Origin: Trema orientale
Lineage: Eukaryota; Streptophyta; Magnoliopsida; Rosales; Cannabaceae
DNA length: 64,000 nucleotides
Reading direction: 5' to 3'
Assembly (NCBI GenBank): GCA_002914845.1
Contig: JXTC01000248.1
Coordinates: 326,761 to 390,760, forward strand
Under the pieces are notes generated by a model. That model saw only the letters and a program-made list of their open reading frames with translations, was not told where the DNA came from and did no database searches. Each line of letters opens with the position of its first letter. Positions within the stretch are counted from its first letter, which is position 1. Below are positions 59,562-64,000 of this stretch, in pieces. The position numbers and the translations under genes were made by a program.

Positions 59562-59570
59562 TATATATAA
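59562..59570 (-). promoter_or_regulatory. TATA box of the polygalacturonase
   Basis: TATATATAG on the minus strand lies about 80 bases upstream of the ATG at 59483, placing the transcription start near 59535 and giving a leader of about 50 bases. This supports the upstream ATG as the first one in the mRNA. Confidence 0.6.
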
Positions 59571-59599
59571 GTGGTGAGTTTATTAATTATTAGCCTCTT

Positions 59600-61669
59600 T
59601 AACTCTCTGTAGATCATATATAGTTTAGATATGGTAATGAAGATCTGTTTCGATTTCAGTATTTATGAACCAGAACTTTTTCTTTGTTTCTCTTTTTTCT
59701 TGTGACATTGCCGTGGATTTCTTTGAATAAAAGCTTATTAATATACTGCCTTATGTGATTGATTCTAATTTGAAAAGGGATGAATATATTTTGAGAGTTT
59801 GAAGATTTCTCACACGTCTGATGGGAATAATTTTCAGTCAAGTGTATTTGGCAAAGTACGTCTCATAATTGTTATAACCATGTACAAGTATTTAAAATCA
59901 GGTATAGTACTGCTCAAAAAAAAAAATCAGGTATCGTACTTGTTTTTGACTCGGGACTAGTTCTTATTTTCCGAAAAAATGAAGTATAGGAACTAAACAA
60001 GATAGAATATCCATATCAAAATATGGTCCAAGAAGTTAAGATCATCTCCATATTGCCGATGTTACATTTGACACATTATATAGCGAAATGATAAAGTTGA
60101 CACTAAATTTAAATTGCAAAATCATAAAGTTTACACTAAATTTAATTTTTTTTAGTCAAATGCACAATGATACTTAAAATGCTATTGTATTTTCTTTTTT
60201 TATTGCATACTTCATAAGTTAATTTTGTACTTAATTGAGCATTAAAAAAAGTAAATTGATTCAGCATTGAAAAATATAAGTGAATGATGGAGCACTGAAA
60301 AAAATCAAATTGATGGAGCATTAAAAAAAGTATTGATTTAAATATTTTAAAATGATAACGTTATTAATATGCATTATTTGAGATATGTTAAATTTGATAC
60401 AATAAATACTATTGCAATGGAGGATTTTTCTGCTATATATACTAAATAAGAAAAGCTAAATCTACTCTCTTTTCCACTCTTATGTCAATCTTCTTAATAT
60501 TATTATAATGTGAGATATTTTAGTAGAATCTACATATCAAGTACTATTTGAAACATGGACTCCATTATGCTTTATAAGATTATTATAATATGAGATATTT
60601 TATAGGAATCCACACAAAGACGATGGTTTGAGCATGGTAAATTGTAATATTAGCACAATTAGATAGCATTGCATTGATGGAAAACCCTAAAAACACACAA
60701 AAAACATTGAATATAATAGAGAGATAATAACAAAATATCCCTAGATTTTGATGAAATACTCAATATATTCTTTCAATTTTCATAGGTAACAAAAACATCC
60801 CCTTAGATTAACAAATCAATATGATTTTCATCATTCTATCTAATTTGGTCAAAATTAAGTAAGAATTATTTTTCAAATGACCAAGAAACCCTTACCTAAA
60901 CACAATTAATTAGCTACAAATTAAAAAGTTTCTTTGAAAAAATTATTTAAGACTTTTGATTCACTAGATCTTCTTATTCTTACTCATTTTTTCTTCCATC
61001 CACCACTACTTGTTGTTTTTTAGTTATATTTATTTGGTCACAAGTTTAGAGGAACGGTAATTTTGTCCTTTTGTTTGTTAATTTTATCCTAATAAGATAA
61101 AAGAATGAAATCCATGCTCCTTTATAAAGGATATTTTTGTTATTTATGAAAACCAAAAGAATACATTGAGCATTTCATCAAAATTCAAAAGATAATCCCT
61201 ATAATAAAAGACAAAACACATTTTAGGGTGATTTAAAATCTGGTTTTTTTCACTCCACTCATCTTGAAGTTATAAACTATAATGCAGTTCTACAATTTTT
61301 GTGCTGATAGTTGGGATAACCATTTACCTTGTTCAGTTCTTTTTTTTTTTCCCCCATTATTACATTTTAGTTATTATTACATGGAGTAGAACTGTAGGCT
61401 ACAACATGACAAAAGAAGCTCACAAACGAACTGTTTTTTTTATTTATAAAAAAAAAAAAATTCCTCTTTTAAAAGGGTTGCAGAATAGATTATCGATAAT
61501 GATACATTGATATGTGAATTAGGTAAACATGTAAAAGCTCTCCAGAATTGAGCATAAATAATCATGTCAGCCCAATTTGGCGAGTCATTATAATCAATGT
61601 TGTCATGAGGCAAAATTGAAGTTCCATACAAAACTGCTCGAACAGAAAGACAAAATTTGGAGCAACTGA
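59600..61669. other. Intergenic DNA between polygalacturonase promoter and RPS9M
   Basis: No gene seen. The part at 60455-60655 contains ctctcttttccactctta and repeated ttattataatatgagatatttta segments. A related stretch (ccctcttttccactctattg...attaaaatgtgaaatattta) lies inside an RPS9M intron at 62515-62605, so this is a dispersed repeat, probably a MITE. The part just below 61670 should be the RPS9M 3' untranslated region. Confidence 0.5.
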
Positions 61670-64000
61670 TCAACGCTTGACCCATTGGAAGCTCTTTCTT
61701 GCTTTTGCTTTGCCTGGTTTTTTCCTTTCCACCATACGTGGGTCCCTCGTCAAGAAACCAGCTGTTCAGACAAATGAACTGGTTTAGCTAAAACCTTTAA
61801 AGTAGCGCTTAACAAGGATCTTGTTAAAGAAAAGGAAATGCAGGCAACTTCTCAAGTAAAACACACACTAAGAAGGGTAAAGAAATATTTCCACAGTTCA
61901 AGTTCAACCCCTATCCAGGAAGCCGAGAAAGTCTAGATGCAAAACCTAGATGTGTTCTTTTTTTCTATTTCTTTCAAGCCTCACCAATTCCTATTGCCGT
62001 ATCACTAAAACCCAAATTTGATCTACAGTCACATAATCCCAAAGTCCACTCAAATCTTTTCAGCTCCCTTTTTATAGGAATGGCAGGTAACATGCACATC
62101 AGAAAAGGGAAAAAGAATATACCTTCTCTCAATGGAGGACGCAAATCTGGTTCCCAGTTTTGCAAGGCCCTGCTGATCCCCAAAAGAATGGCTCCAACTT
62201 GACCTGGCACCAAGCATTATAAATTTGAAAATAATAAAAAGAAATGAATGAACGGTGATCTCAAAACTCATACAATCAGCATATAGAGTCGGAAATAAAT
62301 TAGGATCCACATCACATACAGAAGTAGAAAAGAAAGCATTTCCCCTCCAAAACTAAGAGGTTATGGGTTAGATTGTTTCTTCGCCAACATCAGTGCCCAC
62401 CCTAGGACCGGTAAGCCTAAAACTACGTAAACAACTGGATCTAATCAGCAGCAGGTATGAGTCAGCCCAACTAACATACAAAGCACGCATCTCATATTGG
62501 GAAGTGTTAAATTCGCCCTCTTTTCCACTCTATTGTCTCGTTGCTTGACACGTGAACTCCACTATGCTTTGTAATATTATTAAAATGTGAAATATTTAGA
62601 CACGTGGGCAAGTTCCTAGCCCAACTTGGTTTCCATTACGAAAAAACTCAATATATGACCTTGTGCTTTGCCAAAATAGGCCAGCAGAGCACCCTTAAAA
62701 AATGAAAATGACTTGAAACAGACATCAATTAAATCTTTTGCTTGCTAGTTGTCTGGCTCAGGCATCAATTCTTCCAAAAGAAATCACATTTACCAACAGA
62801 AAGATAAGCAAGCTAGTGAACCGGGCTAGAAATAATAAATAGATCGTGGTATGATGTTAAGCTGCAAGAAATAAGACTAACCTGTTGTACCACCTCCTTT
62901 CACAGTACAAGTAACGTCCCAAAGCCCCAAGGTTTTTGTCTCAGAGAAAGGTCGAAGCAGGGCAGCACGATGATCAAGCATCGGAAAATAGACATCAAAT
63001 TCTTTCTCGTTAACAAGGAATTTTCCATCACCAGGTTGAATCCAGACACGGGCAACACTGCATTTCCTTCTTCCTGTTCCATAAGCTCTTCCCTTGTCAT
63101 CTACTTGCCGCACTCTAGCTTTGGCAGCTTCCTCCTGCTTCTGGCGCTCGATGTCTGCTCTTGTAGATTTCCTTTTACTTTTCTCATACCGCAAGTCCTC
63201 TAGTTCACTTAAAGGGGGCAATCCATCCACTCCTTTGAAGTCCTTCAGGGCAATCAAACTATCAAGCATGTCATCTGTGATCCCAGATGCAGCAATAAGA
63301 TCGCCAAACGCACGATTTGGACCTGAAATTAGCACGTTGAATCAATCAGTATGCACTCCACTCATAAGAGCCTACAGAATTAAGTCATAACCATCAAGAA
63401 CATAATTGATTCAATTAGACATTAACCTGTAATTTCATAATATAGAAACCAATATCAAATGAAAATAGAATTCTCATGTCAAATTGGAAATGCTTCTAAT
63501 TTACTAGCAATTCTCCAAATACATAGGAGGAATAAATGGGCACATAAACACAAACACACAACATATAAGAATTTGGATTAAAAAAATTAGCATATATACC
63601 ATAAAAGCAAGTACCTTTGAGCACAACAGACAGCTGTTGTTCCTCTCTTTCAAGCTTCATAACCTCCTCAGCTCTATCACTCTCAGCCTGCCTAGCCAAA
63701 CTCACGTCACTCTCACTTTCATTTTCACCGACATTTCTCACATCTTCCCCAATATCAAACAAATCGTCTTTCTCCTCCTCCGCCAAGCTCCATGGCTTGT
63801 ACCCCTCCGCCGTTTGCCACTCATCGCCGCCGTCGCTTCCTTTCAACCACGAATCAGCCTCGGTCCCCGCCGTTCCGCCGTCGTTTTCAGAATTTCCACC
63901 GAAGAAAGGCTCCAAGTTTCCGTCATTTTCCCGAGAAAATTTCCAGGTACTGCTCTCAAATGGATCCCTGCCGTTGTTTCCGCCGTTGTGGTTGGAGGAG
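61670..64000 (-). CDS. RPS9M: Mitochondrial small-subunit ribosomal protein S9 (uS9m), 5' end beyond the window
   Basis: Minus-strand exons: from beyond 64000 to 63615, then 63322-62882, 62203-62123 and 61761-61670; GT-AG borders and phases agree, giving 332 visible residues. The N-terminal part is acidic and Gly/Asn/Ser-rich ([12 protein letters not shown]), as in plant mitochondrial S9 precursors; the targeting peptide should lie to the right of the window. The C-terminal 130 residues form the S9 domain: [63 protein letters not shown] and the invariant basic end KSFQWVKR, whose Lys-Arg tail reaches the P-site tRNA in the ribosome. The gene is nucleus-encoded and intact as far as seen. It would act in the mitochondrial small ribosomal subunit. 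The third intron (62204-62881) contains a dispersed repeat. Confidence 0.95.

Noticed and set aside
61974-62310. Minus-strand frames extending beyond the third visible RPS9M exon
   Set aside because: Only 62123-62203 belongs to the protein; the extensions are intron read-through beyond good splice sites.

Overview
The window is nuclear DNA from a flowering plant, most likely a eudicot. Coding blocks are split by GT-AG introns, the background is AT-rich, and the gene families (L-type lectin receptor kinase, GH28 polygalacturonase, Golgi nucleotide-sugar transporter, nucleus-encoded mitochondrial ribosomal protein S9) and transposon families (hAT, PIF/Harbinger, Mutator, copia, L1) are typical of plants. 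There is an assembly gap of 322 N at 5241-5562 and two further N at 11571-11572.

Layout. 0-5 kb: a truncated L1-type LINE tail and an intronless, GC-rich UDP-arabinofuranose-transporter-like gene (minus strand, 3299-4342). 5.5-21 kb: no host gene found; transposon debris, including several hAT-type elements, a worn LTR relic and a three-level nest of DNA transposons at 12521-14275. 21.1-27.7 kb: a tRNA-Gly(UCC) gene and a three-exon L-type lectin receptor kinase on the minus strand, whose long second intron has taken in two small DNA transposons. 28-47.5 kb: a transposon-rich block holding a decayed Ulp1-type (C48) cysteine peptidase gene, a small GRF zinc-finger gene with a C-terminal membrane helix, a 2.9-kb array of 22 tandem 131-132-bp monomers in higher-order order, two small CxxC-motif genes with TATA boxes, and a broken FAR1/MuDR-type transposase with local tandem duplications at its 3' end. 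47.3-51.6 kb: MITEs, a copia integrase relic and a 1.1-kb inverted-repeat element. 51.7-59.6 kb: a ten-exon polygalacturonase on the minus strand, with all four GH28 motifs intact although a 3.3-kb copia element sits in its last intron. 61.7-64 kb: the 3' four exons of mitochondrial ribosomal protein S9, running off the right edge.

The host genes are unrelated in function: Golgi sugar-nucleotide import, cell-surface carbohydrate sensing, pectin breakdown and mitochondrial translation. The most unusual part is 28-47 kb, where a SUMO-protease-like gene, a GRF zinc finger, a satellite-like array, paralogous CxxC genes and a Mutator-type transposase lie together. They could be cargo of one very large Mutator-like element or of several overlapping ones. 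I could not find convincing shared termini by eye, so this remains an inference.
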